Shown: positions 7,673 through 16,996 of the stretch, in pieces | Layout of the letters: the number at the start of each line of letters is the position of its first letter | Position numbering within the stretch: position 1 is the stretch's first letter | NCBI GenBank assembly: GCA_045639905.1 | Contig: JAZUDZ010000055.1 | Coordinates: 1 to 55,151 of the forward strand | Direction of reading: 5' to 3' | Origin: RGIG426 sp045639905 | GTDB taxonomy: Bacteria; Bacillota; Clostridia; Oscillospirales; Acutalibacteraceae | Length of the DNA: 55,151 bases | Notes under the pieces: generated by a model | Seen by the model: the letters and a program-made list of their open reading frames with translations, nothing else | What the model was told of the DNA's origin: nothing | Database searches by the model: none | Made by a program: the position numbers and the translations under genes

Positions 7673-8161
7673 ATGAAAAAAGTCGGAATTGTCATGGGAA
7701 GTGACAGTGATTTGCCGATCATCAAAAAAGCAACGGATACACTTGCGTCTTTGGACATCCCGTTCGAAGTGCATGTATATTCTGCTCACAGGACCCCAGC
7801 CGAAGCCGGAACTTTTGCCAAAGATGCAAAGAAAAATGGCTTCGGTTGTCTTATTGCCGCCGCCGGCATGGCCGCCCATCTGGCCGGTGCCATTGCCGCC
7901 AACACCACCCTTCCCGTTATCGGAATCCCCTGCCGTTCGGATGCTTTCGGCGGTTTGGACGCTTTGTTGTCCACCGTTCAAATGCCCTCCGGCATTCCGG
8001 TTGCCACGGTAGCGGTTAACGGTGGCGTGAATGCAGCTCTTTTAGCTGCCCAGATTTTGGCCGTCGGAGACGAAGTCCTGGCTGAAAAGCTGGACAAAAA
8101 GCGTGCGTCTGATGCGGAAAACGTTCTTGCAAAAGATGCCGGCATTATGGATCGTTTGTAA
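7673..8161 (+). CDS. purE: N5-carboxyaminoimidazole ribonucleotide mutase
   Basis: PurE catalyses the AIR/CAIR carboxylation step of de novo purine synthesis. The 162-residue protein shows the family signature VGIVMGSDSDLPIIKKA at the N-terminus, SAHRTP (about 41-46) and AAAGMAAHLAGAIAA. The ATG at 7673 is chosen over an upstream in-frame ATG at 7631, because GGAGGG lies 6 bases before it and the upstream codon falls inside the terminator hairpin. First gene of the riboswitch-controlled operon. No purK is seen; a class II type PurE using CO2 directly is possible but not decided here. Confidence 0.95.
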   Translation: MKKVGIVMGSDSDLPIIKKATDTLASLDIPFEVHVYSAHRTPAEAGTFAKDAKKNGFGCLIAAAGMAAHLAGAIAANTTLPVIGIPCRSDAFGGLDALLSTVQMPSGIPVATVAVNGGVNAALLAAQILAVGDEVLAEKLDKKRASDAENVLAKDAGIMDRL

Positions 8162-8196
8162 TTATATTCACATATACAAAAAGGAGATTATGCACT

Positions 8197-8883
8197 ATGG
8201 AAAAGAAACTTGTTTACACCGGAAAAACCAAAAACGTTTATGCCCTCGACAACGGAAACTATGAACTCAAATTCAAGGATGACTGCACCGGTAAAGACGG
8301 CGTCTTCGATCCCGGCGAGAACTCCGTCGGCTTGACCATCGAAGGTGTCGGTGATGTCAACCTGCGTATGTCCATCTATTTCTTTGAGAAAATCAACGCG
8401 GCCGGTATCAAAACCCATTTTGTCAGTGCGGACCTGGCCAACACCACGATGGAAGTCCTTCCCGGCAAAGTGTTCGGTAAAGGCCTTGAAGTTATCTGCC
8501 GCAACAAAGCCGTCGGCAGCTTCTATCGCCGCTACTCCGATTACATTGAAGAAGGCGCCGACCTTCCCTCTTATGTCGAGATGACTTTCAAAAACGATGA
8601 AAAAGGCGATCCGCTGGTCATCAAAGACGCTTTGGTTGACCTGGGCGTGATGACGGCCAAACAGTATGACGACATCAAAGCCATGACCCAAAAAATCACC
8701 AAAATCGTTGCCGATGATTTGGCGGAAAAAGGTCTGGTTCTCTACGATATCAAATTTGAATTCGGCTATGATGCCAACGGCGATGTTATGTTAATTGACG
8801 AAATCGCCTCCGGCAACATGCGCGTATATAAGGACGGTCAATACATCGATCCGATGACCCTTTCTGAATTGTTCTTTGCCTGA
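8197..8883 (+). CDS. purC: SAICAR synthetase (phosphoribosylaminoimidazole-succinocarboxamide synthase)
   Basis: PurC joins CAIR and aspartate with ATP to give SAICAR. The 228-residue protein starts KLVYTGKTKNVYAL, the family's nucleotide-binding N-terminus. It keeps the RNKAVGSFYRRY segment, KAMTQKITKIVADDLAEKGL and the metal/ATP-binding DIKFEFG and LIDEIASGNMR segments. Length is normal. It is 35 bases downstream of purE with AAGGAGAT before the start. Confidence 0.95.
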   Translation: MEKKLVYTGKTKNVYALDNGNYELKFKDDCTGKDGVFDPGENSVGLTIEGVGDVNLRMSIYFFEKINAAGIKTHFVSADLANTTMEVLPGKVFGKGLEVICRNKAVGSFYRRYSDYIEEGADLPSYVEMTFKNDEKGDPLVIKDALVDLGVMTAKQYDDIKAMTQKITKIVADDLAEKGLVLYDIKFEFGYDANGDVMLIDEIASGNMRVYKDGQYIDPMTLSELFFA

Positions 8884-8921
8884 TTTCTTTTTCACTTAAT
8901 TTTTCTCGGAGGATATACATT

Positions 8922-10343
8922 ATGGGTGGCTTTTTCGGAATCACTTCAAAAAACGATTGTATGCTGGATGTGTTTTTCGGCACGGACTACCACTCCCACC
9001 TGGGAACACACCGTGGCGGACTTGCAGCCTACGATGCAAACATCGGACTACAGCGCAAAATTCACAGCATTGAAAACGCACCGTTCAGAACGAAATTCGA
9101 AACCATTTTCAATGAAATGTTCGGTACTTCCGCCATCGGCTGTATCAGCGACACCGATCCGCAGCCTTTGCTGATTCGTTCCAATCTCGGAACCTATGCC
9201 ATTTGTACCATCGGCATCATCAACAATCCCGATGAACTGATTGAACAGTATCTGTCATTCAGCGGCGGGCACTTTGATGCCATGACCGGCGGTCGCATCA
9301 ACTCCACCGAACTGTTTGCCGCTTTGATTAATCAAAAAAGCAACTTTGCCGACGGAATCCGCTTTGCGCAAAAATCCATTGACGGAACCGCCTCCGTTCT
9401 GGTTTTAAAAGAAGACGGAAACTTGATTGCCGCCCGTGATAAAAACGGACGTTTACCGCTTCTCATCGGCAAACGGGATGACGGCTTTGCCGTTTCCTCC
9501 GAGCCCTTTGCCTACGAAAAACTGGGATTTGTTACGGAAAAAGAACTGGGTCCCGGTGAAATCGTTGAAATATCTCCCGAAGAATTAACCGTGTGCCATG
9601 CCGCACAAAAGAAAAAGAAAATCTGCTCCTTTATGTGGTCCTATTACGGGTATCCGACATCCACCTATGAGGGAGTCAACGTGGAAACCATGCGGTATCG
9701 CAACGGTGCCATCATGGCCAAAAACGATACCAAAATCCAACATGCCGATTTGGACTATGTGGGAGGCGTTCCCGATTCCGGCACTCCCCATGCCATCGGC
9801 TTTGCCAACGAGTGCAAAACTCCGTTTGCCCGTGCCTTCATCAAATACTCTCCCACCTGGTCACGCAGTTTTATGCCGCCGACACAGGCCGACCGAAACC
9901 GCATTGCCAAAATGAAACTGATTCCGGTTAAAGATTTGATTGAAGGGAAAAACCTGCTTTTTGTGGACGATTCCATCGTTCGCGGAACGCAGCTTCGCGA
10001 AACCGTTGAGTTTTTATATGAAAACGGAGCCAAATCCGTTCATATGCGTTCTGCTTGCCCCCCGATTATGTACAGCTGCAAGTATTTAAACTTCTCTCGT
10101 GCCACCAGTGAAATGGAACTTCTTGCCAGACGGTGCATCATCGACCTGGAGGGGGAAGAAGGACTGAACCATATTGAGGAATATTCTGACAATTCCACGG
10201 AACGCGGAAAGAATCTTCGAGATCTTATGTGTAAACAATTAAATCTTGCTTCCCTCGAATTTCAGTCTCTCGAAGGCGTTATCGAAGCCATCGGACTGCC
10301 GGAGGAAGATTTATGTACCTATTGCTGGAACGGAAAGGAATAA
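8922..10343 (+). CDS. purF: amidophosphoribosyltransferase homologue lacking the N-terminal catalytic Cys
   Basis: PurF makes phosphoribosylamine from PRPP and glutamine, the first committed step of purine synthesis. The 473 residues carry an Ntn-glutaminase-like half and a phosphoribosyltransferase half with the PRPP loop LLFVDDSIVRGTQL. All four cysteines expected for the Bacillus-type 4Fe-4S cluster can be placed: KKKICSFMW, PPIMYSCKY and the C-terminal C465-x-x-C468. The odd point is the N-terminus. It reads MGGFFGITS, where active family members have a Cys directly after the start or propeptide (CGVFGI), so the glutaminase nucleophile is Gly. No upstream in-frame start restores it; GGAGG sits 9 bases before the ATG. 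It may use free ammonia or a partner glutaminase. Confidence 0.9.
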   Translation: MGGFFGITSKNDCMLDVFFGTDYHSHLGTHRGGLAAYDANIGLQRKIHSIENAPFRTKFETIFNEMFGTSAIGCISDTDPQPLLIRSNLGTYAICTIGIINNPDELIEQYLSFSGGHFDAMTGGRINSTELFAALINQKSNFADGIRFAQKSIDGTASVLVLKEDGNLIAARDKNGRLPLLIGKRDDGFAVSSEPFAYEKLGFVTEKELGPGEIVEISPEELTVCHAAQKKKKICSFMWSYYGYPTSTYEGVNVETMRYRNGAIMAKNDTKIQHADLDYVGGVPDSGTPHAIGFANECKTPFARAFIKYSPTWSRSFMPPTQADRNRIAKMKLIPVKDLIEGKNLLFVDDSIVRGTQLRETVEFLYENGAKSVHMRSACPPIMYSCKYLNFSRATSEMELLARRCIIDLEGEEGLNHIEEYSDNSTERGKNLRDLMCKQLNLASLEFQSLEGVIEAIGLPEEDLCTYCWNGKE

Positions 10344-10346
10344 GCT

Positions 10347-11390
10347 ATGAACACCAATTCAAAATCTGATGTTTACGCCGCTGCCGGCGTTGACATTACG
10401 GCCGGATACAAAGCCGTTGAACTGATGAAACAACACATTCAAACCACCACAACTCCCGGTGCCTCCACGGATATCGGCGGGTTCGGCGGTTTGTTTGAAC
10501 CGGACCTGACCGGTATTTCGAAGCCGATTTTGGTCAGCGGCACCGATGGTGTCGGGACCAAACTGAAACTGGCCTTTTTGCTCAACAAGCATGACACCGT
10601 CGGCATCGACTGTGTTGCCATGTGTGTGAACGATGTTATTTGCTGCGGTGCCAAACCGCTCTTCTTCCTGGACTATATTGCCTGCGGCAAGAACGTCCCC
10701 GAACGTATCGCCTCTATCGTAAAAGGTGTTTGCGACGGATGTGTTCAGGCAGGTGCCGCCCTGATCGGCGGTGAAACGGCCGAAATGCCGGGTTTTTATC
10801 CGGAAGACGAATACGATTTAGCCGGATACTGCACCGGTCTTGTGGATAAGGACCGTATCATCAACAATAAAACCATGTGTGAAGGCGATGTCATCATCGC
10901 ACTCCCTTCCAGCGGAGTTCACTCCAATGGTTTCTCCCTGGTTCGTAAGGTTTTTGACGTGGAAAATGCCGACATCACTTCTCCCGAGGAAGCGCTCGGC
11001 GGGAAATCCATCGGAGAAACCCTTTTAACACCGACCAAGATTTATGTCAAACCGGTTTTGGCCCTTTTGAAAGAGGTCACCGTAAAAGGCATTTCTCATA
11101 TCACCGGAGGTGGCTTCTACGAAAACATTCCGCGAAGCATTCCGGACGGACTTTGCGCCAAGATTGACCGTGCTGCCGTTCGCGTTCTTCCGATTTTTGA
11201 TCTTCTTGCCAAACGCGGGAACATCAGCGAACGGGATATGTTCAACACATTTAATATGGGTGTCGGTATGAGTTTGGTCGTGGCCAAAGAGGACGCCGAC
11301 AAAGCCCTGTCTATTTTAAAAGCACAGGGTGAAGATGCTTACATCATCGGTGAAGTGACGAAAGCGGAGGACAAAATTGTCATATGCTAA
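10347..11390 (+). CDS. purM: AIR synthetase (phosphoribosylformylglycinamidine cyclo-ligase)
   Basis: PurM closes the imidazole ring of AIR from FGAM with ATP. The 347-residue protein has the N-terminal YAAAGVDITAGYKAVELM, the ATP-site GTDGVGTKLKLAFL, DCVAMCVNDVICCGAKPLFFLDYIA and GGETAEMPGFY, and the C-terminal ISHITGGGFYENIPR. It starts 3 bases after purF and overlaps the start of purN by 7 bases, so translation is probably coupled. Confidence 0.96.
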   Translation: MNTNSKSDVYAAAGVDITAGYKAVELMKQHIQTTTTPGASTDIGGFGGLFEPDLTGISKPILVSGTDGVGTKLKLAFLLNKHDTVGIDCVAMCVNDVICCGAKPLFFLDYIACGKNVPERIASIVKGVCDGCVQAGAALIGGETAEMPGFYPEDEYDLAGYCTGLVDKDRIINNKTMCEGDVIIALPSSGVHSNGFSLVRKVFDVENADITSPEEALGGKSIGETLLTPTKIYVKPVLALLKEVTVKGISHITGGGFYENIPRSIPDGLCAKIDRAAVRVLPIFDLLAKRGNISERDMFNTFNMGVGMSLVVAKEDADKALSILKAQGEDAYIIGEVTKAEDKIVIC

Positions 11391-11998
11391 ACGGGAAAGT
11401 AAACATTGCCGTCCTGGTTTCCGGTGGCGGCACCAATCTACAGGCCCTGATTGATGCGGAAAAATCCGGCATCATACAAAGCGGCACGATTTCTCTTGTC
11501 ATTTCCAACAAAGAAGGAGCCTACGCGCTGACACGTGCCGAAGAAAACAATATTGCCACATGCGTCATTACGAAAAAAGCCTGCGGATCTCAGGAAGCTT
11601 TTGAGACCGCCATTATGGACTGTCTGGACAAGAATCAAATCGATCTCATTGTTCTGGCAGGATTTATGTCCATTCTCAGTGAACGATTCACGTCTCACTA
11701 TGAGAAGCGGATTTTAAATGTTCACCCGTCCTTGATTCCGTCTTTTTGCGGAGAAGGCTTCTACGGACTTCACGTTCACGAAGCAGCCCTTCAGTATGGC
11801 GTCAAGGTTACCGGTGCCACCGTCCACTTTGTCAACGAAGTCCCTGACGGCGGTGAAATCATTATGCAAAAAGCAGTCGCCATTGAAGACGGCGACACTC
11901 CCGAAATCCTGCAGAAACGTGTCATGGAACAGGCCGAGTGGATTATTCTCCCCCGTTCCGTAGAAAAAGTTTCCGGCATGATGCTGCAAAACCATTAA
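11384..11998 (+). CDS. purN: GAR transformylase (10-formyl-THF dependent)
   Basis: PurN transfers a formyl group from 10-formyl-tetrahydrofolate to GAR, the one-carbon step this operon's riboswitch monitors. The 204-residue protein shows VLVSGGGTNLQALIDA at the N-terminus, LAGFMSILS, the NVHPSLIPSFCGEGFYG loop with catalytic Asn and His, and VKVTGATVHFVNEVPDGG. The ATG is inside the last codons of purM. One alternative formylase, formate-dependent PurT, is not present in the window. Confidence 0.95.
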   Translation: MLNGKVNIAVLVSGGGTNLQALIDAEKSGIIQSGTISLVISNKEGAYALTRAEENNIATCVITKKACGSQEAFETAIMDCLDKNQIDLIVLAGFMSILSERFTSHYEKRILNVHPSLIPSFCGEGFYGLHVHEAALQYGVKVTGATVHFVNEVPDGGEIIMQKAVAIEDGDTPEILQKRVMEQAEWIILPRSVEKVSGMMLQNH

Positions 11999-12017
11999 CA
12001 TTTTTAGGAGGTTCCCT

Positions 12018-13283
12018 ATGACAGTTTTGGTTGTCGGTGGCGGCGGTCGTGAGCACGCCATCATAAAAAAGCTGAGAGAAAACACATCCATTGATACCAT
12101 CTACGCACTTCCCGGAAACGGTGGTATCGCGCAAGACGCCACCTGTGTCAATATTAAAGCCACAGACATCTCCGGCATCGTGGATTTTGCCAAAACAAAC
12201 AAACCGGACTATGCGGTTGTGGCTCCAGATGATCCGCTGATTTTAGGCCTTGTGGATGAACTGGAAGCCATGGGAATCCCCTGCTTCGGCCCGCGGAAAA
12301 ATGCGGCTATTATCGAAGGCAGCAAAATTTTCTCCAAAAACTTAATGAAAAAATACCGGATTCCGACGGCAGCCTATGAAGTCTTTACGGATGCTTCCAA
12401 AGCTTTGGAATATGTAAAGACCTGTCCGATTCCGACCGTCGTAAAAGCAGACGGTCCGGCTCTGGGCAAGGGCGTTATCATTGCCATGACCCGCGAAGAA
12501 GCGGAAAAAGCCGTTAAAGATATTATGGAGGACAAAGCCTTCGGCGCTTCCGGTGACAGCATTGTCATCGAAGAGTTTTTGGAGGGCCCCGAAGTTTCCG
12601 TTCTGGCTTTCACGGACGGAAAATGCTTAAAGCCCATGATTTCCTCCATGGATCACAAACGGGCCTTGGACAATGACCGCGGTCTGAATACCGGCGGCAT
12701 GGGAACCATTGCTCCGAACCCCTATTACACACCGGCCGTAGCCGATCTTTGTATGAAAACCATTTTCCTTCCGACCATAGAAGCCATGAAGGCCGAAGGC
12801 AGAACCTTTAAAGGATGCCTTTACTTTGGCCTGATGCTGACAAAGGATGGTCCGAAGGTAATCGAATATAACTGCCGTTTCGGCGATCCGGAAACCCAAG
12901 TGGTTCTTCCCCTTCTCCGGTCTGATTTATTTACCATTATGCAGGCCGTCACCAATGAGACGCTGGCAGAAACCGACGTTACATTCAGCAGCGACTCTGC
13001 CTGCTGCGTCATTATGGCTTCAAACGGTTATCCGACCAAGTACGAAAAAGGCTTTGAAATCACCGCCGACTCCTTTGACGGTGTCTATGTAGCCGGAGCC
13101 GTACTGGAAGATAACAAACTGAAAACTTCCGGCGGACGCGTTCTCGGTGTCACCGATACCGCCCCTACTTTGGAAGAAGCCATTCAGAAAGCATACAAAA
13201 AAGTGGAAACCATTCATTTTGATAATGCATTCTACCGTCATGACATCGGCAGTCGAGCCCTGAAAGCAAAGGAGTGTTTATAA
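12018..13283 (+). CDS. purD: GAR synthetase (phosphoribosylamine-glycine ligase)
   Basis: PurD ligates glycine to phosphoribosylamine with ATP. The 421-residue ATP-grasp enzyme begins VLVVGGGGREHAI. It carries KADGPALGKGVIIA in the ATP-grasp core, VIEEFLEGPEVSVLAF, MDHKRALDNDRGLNTGGMG and YNCRFGDPETQ. An AGGAGGT site precedes the ATG. It abuts purL with no gap: the stop ends at 13283 and the purL ATG begins at 13284. Confidence 0.96.
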   Translation: MTVLVVGGGGREHAIIKKLRENTSIDTIYALPGNGGIAQDATCVNIKATDISGIVDFAKTNKPDYAVVAPDDPLILGLVDELEAMGIPCFGPRKNAAIIEGSKIFSKNLMKKYRIPTAAYEVFTDASKALEYVKTCPIPTVVKADGPALGKGVIIAMTREEAEKAVKDIMEDKAFGASGDSIVIEEFLEGPEVSVLAFTDGKCLKPMISSMDHKRALDNDRGLNTGGMGTIAPNPYYTPAVADLCMKTIFLPTIEAMKAEGRTFKGCLYFGLMLTKDGPKVIEYNCRFGDPETQVVLPLLRSDLFTIMQAVTNETLAETDVTFSSDSACCVIMASNGYPTKYEKGFEITADSFDGVYVAGAVLEDNKLKTSGGRVLGVTDTAPTLEEAIQKAYKKVETIHFDNAFYRHDIGSRALKAKECL

Positions 13284-16200
13284 ATGGTCTATCGAATTTT
13301 TGTTGAAAAAAAAGAAAATCTGGCCCATGAAGCCAACACCCTTCTGTCCGAAGTAAACCATCTGCTCGGCATCAACACGTTGAAAAAAGTTCGTTTGTTC
13401 AATCGCTACGATGCCGAAAACATCACAAAAGAACTGTTCGATTATGCGGTGACCACCGTGTTTTCCGAGCCGCAGCTGGATATCGCCACCGAAAAAATCG
13501 ATACAAAAGGTGCCACGGTTTTTGCCGTTGAATATCTGCCCGGTCAATTTGATCAGCGCGCCGATTCCGCCGCTCAATGTATTCAAATCATCTCCCAGGG
13601 TGACCGTCCTCTGATCAAATCCGCAAAAGTATATGCTTTGTACGGCGATTTATCCGAAGAGGAAATTGCCGAGATTCAAAAATATGTCATCAACCCCGTA
13701 GAAGCGCGCCTCGCTTCTCTCGACTTGCCGAAAACAATCAGCGCTTCCTATGATATTCCGACGGAGGTTGCCGTTCTTGACAACTTCAACAATCTGGATG
13801 CCAAAGGACTGCGCGACTTGATTGCGTCTCTCGGTTTGGCTATGGATGAGGGTGACATCAAATTCTGTCAGGATTATTTCGTGAATGAAGGGCGCTGCCC
13901 CACCATTACGGAAATCAAGATGATTGATACCTACTGGTCGGATCACTGCCGTCACACAACATTCCTGACAACCATTGACGACATTCATTTTGAAGACAAA
14001 CTTCTTCAAAAAACCTACGAAGAATATCTCCAGGTCCGTAATGAACTCGGTCGTTCGGAAAAACCGATTTGTTTAATGGATCTGGCCACGGTTGCCGTAC
14101 GCTACTTAAAAGCAAACGGTAAGCTGGACAAACTGGACGAATCAGAAGAAATCAACGCCTGTACCGTCAAGGTCGATGTCGAGGTTGACGGACATACAGA
14201 GCCCTGGCTTCTTCTCTTTAAAAACGAAACCCATAACCATCCGACGGAAATCGAACCCTTTGGTGGTGCCGCCACCTGTATCGGCGGAGCCATCCGCGAT
14301 CCGTTGTCCGGACGCAGTTATGTCTATGGTGCCATGCGTGTAACCGGTGCCGCAGACCCGACCGTTCCCGTTTCCGAAACCATTCCGGGAAAACTTCCTC
14401 AAAGAAAACTCGTCAGCACGGCTGCTGCCGGCTATTCCTCCTATGGTAACCAAATCGGCTTGGCAACCGGCATTGTCGATGAGATTTATCACCCGGGTTA
14501 TGCTGCGAAACGTATGGAAATCGGTGCCGTTATTGCTGCCACCCCTGCGGAAAACGTTCGTCGGGAAACTCCGGTTGACGGCGACGTGGTCATCCTTCTC
14601 GGCGGCAGAACCGGCCGTGACGGCATTGGCGGTGCCACAGGCTCCTCCAAAGCCCATAACGCCCACTCCGTTGAAACCTGCGGTGCCGAAGTACAAAAAG
14701 GTAACGCTCCGGAAGAACGCAAACTCCAGCGCTTATTCCGCAATAAAGATGCCTGCCGTATGATCAAACGCTGCAACGACTTTGGTGCAGGCGGTGTCAG
14801 TGTCGCCATCGGCGAACTGGCGGACGGTCTTGAAATCAATTTGGATGCGGTTCCGAAAAAATACGAAGGTTTGGACGGAACGGAAATTGCCATTTCCGAA
14901 TCGCAGGAACGTATGGCAGTCGTCGTTGAAAAAGACGACGTTGATGCCTTCCTGCGCCTGGCTGACAAAGAAAACCTGGAAGCCACCGTGGTAGCACGCG
15001 TTTCCGCAACACCCCGTCTGACAATGAAATGGAACGGGAAATGCATTGTTGACTTATCCCGTGAATTCTTAAACTCAAACGGTGCCGCCAAACATATTAC
15101 CATTGATGCCGCACCGGCAAACTGCAACTATCAGAAAGAAATCACCGGCACCTTCGGTTCAAACCTGAAAAGCATTGCCGGCGATTTGAACACCTGCTCC
15201 AGACGCGGCCTTTCCGAAATGTTTGACTCCACCATCGGAGCCGGAACCGTTTTGATGCCCTTTGGCGGCAAATATCAAAAGACGCCCGCCCAGGCAATGG
15301 TTCAGAAAATCAGTGTAGAGAAAAAACACACCTCCACGGTATCCTTGATGGCCTGGGGCTACAACCCGTTCGTTATGGAAAAGAGTCCGTATCACGGAGC
15401 TTACTTGGCCGTTGTGGAATCCGTTTCCAAGCTGATTGCCAGCGGCGCCAAATTCAAAGATATTTACCTGACTTTCCAGGAATACTTTGAGAAGCCCGGC
15501 ACAGACGGCAAACGCTGGGGTAAACCTCTGTCCGCGCTGCTCGGTGCCTTCAAAGCCCAAAAAGATTTGGGAATTGCCGCTATCGGCGGCAAGGATTCCA
15601 TGAGCGGAAGCTTTGAAGATTTGGATGTTCCGCCCACATTGGTTTCCTTTGCCGTTGCCACGGACAAACTGGATAACATTATTTCTCCGGAATTTAAGAA
15701 ACCGGGAACCAACGTCTATTTGCTGGCTCCCGAATACGATGAAAACGGATTGCCGGTCATCGAAAGCCTTTTGAAAACCTTTGACCTTGTCAAGTGGCTC
15801 ATCCGTTCCGGCAAGGCCCTGTCCGTCTATACCCCCGGCGAGGGCGGTGCAGCCGAAGCCGTTTTAAAAATGGCCATGGGCAACGGATTTGGCTTTATCT
15901 TTAACGAGAACACTCCGTTTGAGAACTTTTTCAAATATCGTTACGGATCCTTCCTGGTTGAAATGGACGACACGCTCAAAAACACCTTGTATGTCGGTTC
16001 CGTCACACAGGAACGTGCTTTCACATACGGTTTGGAATCGGTATCCATGGATACCATTTCCAGCTTATATGAAAACAAATTGGAATCCGTTTATCCCTGT
16101 AATATTGAATACCCCTCAAAGCATATTGACAAACTGATCTACAAAGCAGACACCTATCCGACCCCGGCGGTTCGTACGGCCAAGCCGAAAGTGTTGATTC

Positions 16201-16979
16201 CGGCTTTCCCCGGCACCAACTGCGAATTCGACAGTGCCAAAGCCGTGGCCGATGCCGGTGCGGAACCGGAAATTGTCGTTATCAACAACCTGACCGCTGC
16301 CGGCATTCAGTCCAGCGTGGAATACTTTGCCAAACAGGTGAAAGATTCCCAAATGATCTTTATCCCCGGAGGATTCTCCGGCGGTGACGAACCGGACGGC
16401 AGTGCCAAATTCATTACCGCTTTCTTCCGCAACGCCGCCGTCAAGGATGCCGTTACGGATTTGATGGACAACCGCGGAGGTCTTATGTGCGGCATTTGTA
16501 ACGGCTTCCAGGCCCTCATCAAGCTGGGTCTGGTCCCCTATGGAAAAATTATGGATACGGATGAGAACTGCCCGACCTTAACGTTCAATACCATTGGTCG
16601 TCACCAGTCTAAAATCGTCCGCACCCGTATTGCCTCCACAAAATCTCCGTTCCTCAGTCTCATGAAGGTCGGCGACATTGTGAATGTTCCGATTTCGCAT
16701 GGTGAAGGTCGTTTCATTGCCCCGAAAGAGGTCATGCAGCAACTCATTGAAAACGGACAGGTCGCCACGCAGTATGTCGATTTAAACGGCAACCCGACAT
16801 ATGATATTCAATACAACCCGAACGGCTCTCTCTTTGCCGTTGAAGGTATCACCTCCCCCGACGGTCGTGTCTTCGGTAAAATGGGACACAGCGAACGCGT
16901 GGGTGAAGGTTTGTATATAAACGTTCCCGGCAACTACGATATCCGTATGTTTGAAGCTGCCGTCAAGTACTTTAAGTAA
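13284..16979 (+). CDS. purL: FGAM synthase, long single-chain form with fused glutaminase
   Basis: Converts FGAR to FGAM with ATP and glutamine. At 1231 residues it is the long type found in many Clostridia and in Proteobacteria, so no purS or purQ is needed and none is present. An N-terminal PurS-like region precedes the catalytic core, which has STYWSDHCRHTTF (here DTYWSDHCRHTTF), KNETHNHPTEIEPFGGAATCIGG, the second AIRS-like half with GGKDSMSGSF, and a class I glutamine amidotransferase domain from about residue 965. The glutaminase Cys lies in LMCGICNGFQ and the His/Glu in SHGEGRF. In contrast to PurF, this glutaminase looks fully active. Confidence 0.95.
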   Translation: MVYRIFVEKKENLAHEANTLLSEVNHLLGINTLKKVRLFNRYDAENITKELFDYAVTTVFSEPQLDIATEKIDTKGATVFAVEYLPGQFDQRADSAAQCIQIISQGDRPLIKSAKVYALYGDLSEEEIAEIQKYVINPVEARLASLDLPKTISASYDIPTEVAVLDNFNNLDAKGLRDLIASLGLAMDEGDIKFCQDYFVNEGRCPTITEIKMIDTYWSDHCRHTTFLTTIDDIHFEDKLLQKTYEEYLQVRNELGRSEKPICLMDLATVAVRYLKANGKLDKLDESEEINACTVKVDVEVDGHTEPWLLLFKNETHNHPTEIEPFGGAATCIGGAIRDPLSGRSYVYGAMRVTGAADPTVPVSETIPGKLPQRKLVSTAAAGYSSYGNQIGLATGIVDEIYHPGYAAKRMEIGAVIAATPAENVRRETPVDGDVVILLGGRTGRDGIGGATGSSKAHNAHSVETCGAEVQKGNAPEERKLQRLFRNKDACRMIKRCNDFGAGGVSVAIGELADGLEINLDAVPKKYEGLDGTEIAISESQERMAVVVEKDDVDAFLRLADKENLEATVVARVSATPRLTMKWNGKCIVDLSREFLNSNGAAKHITIDAAPANCNYQKEITGTFGSNLKSIAGDLNTCSRRGLSEMFDSTIGAGTVLMPFGGKYQKTPAQAMVQKISVEKKHTSTVSLMAWGYNPFVMEKSPYHGAYLAVVESVSKLIASGAKFKDIYLTFQEYFEKPGTDGKRWGKPLSALLGAFKAQKDLGIAAIGGKDSMSGSFEDLDVPPTLVSFAVATDKLDNIISPEFKKPGTNVYLLAPEYDENGLPVIESLLKTFDLVKWLIRSGKALSVYTPGEGGAAEAVLKMAMGNGFGFIFNENTPFENFFKYRYGSFLVEMDDTLKNTLYVGSVTQERAFTYGLESVSMDTISSLYENKLESVYPCNIEYPSKHIDKLIYKADTYPTPAVRTAKPKVLIPAFPGTNCEFDSAKAVADAGAEPEIVVINNLTAAGIQSSVEYFAKQVKDSQMIFIPGGFSGGDEPDGSAKFITAFFRNAAVKDAVTDLMDNRGGLMCGICNGFQALIKLGLVPYGKIMDTDENCPTLTFNTIGRHQSKIVRTRIASTKSPFLSLMKVGDIVNVPISHGEGRFIAPKEVMQQLIENGQVATQYVDLNGNPTYDIQYNPNGSLFAVEGITSPDGRVFGKMGHSERVGEGLYINVPGNYDIRMFEAAVKYFK

Positions 16980-16996
16980 AGAAAGAAGGGTCCCTC

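Noticed and set aside
8188..8691. 167-codon open frame opposite purC
   Set aside because: A shadow of purC codon use; no ribosome site and no recognisable motif.
8958..8960. Cys13 of PurF as a replacement glutaminase nucleophile
   Set aside because: Ntn hydrolases need the nucleophile at the mature N-terminus. Cleavage before Cys13 would remove the first strand of the fold, and nothing suggests it.
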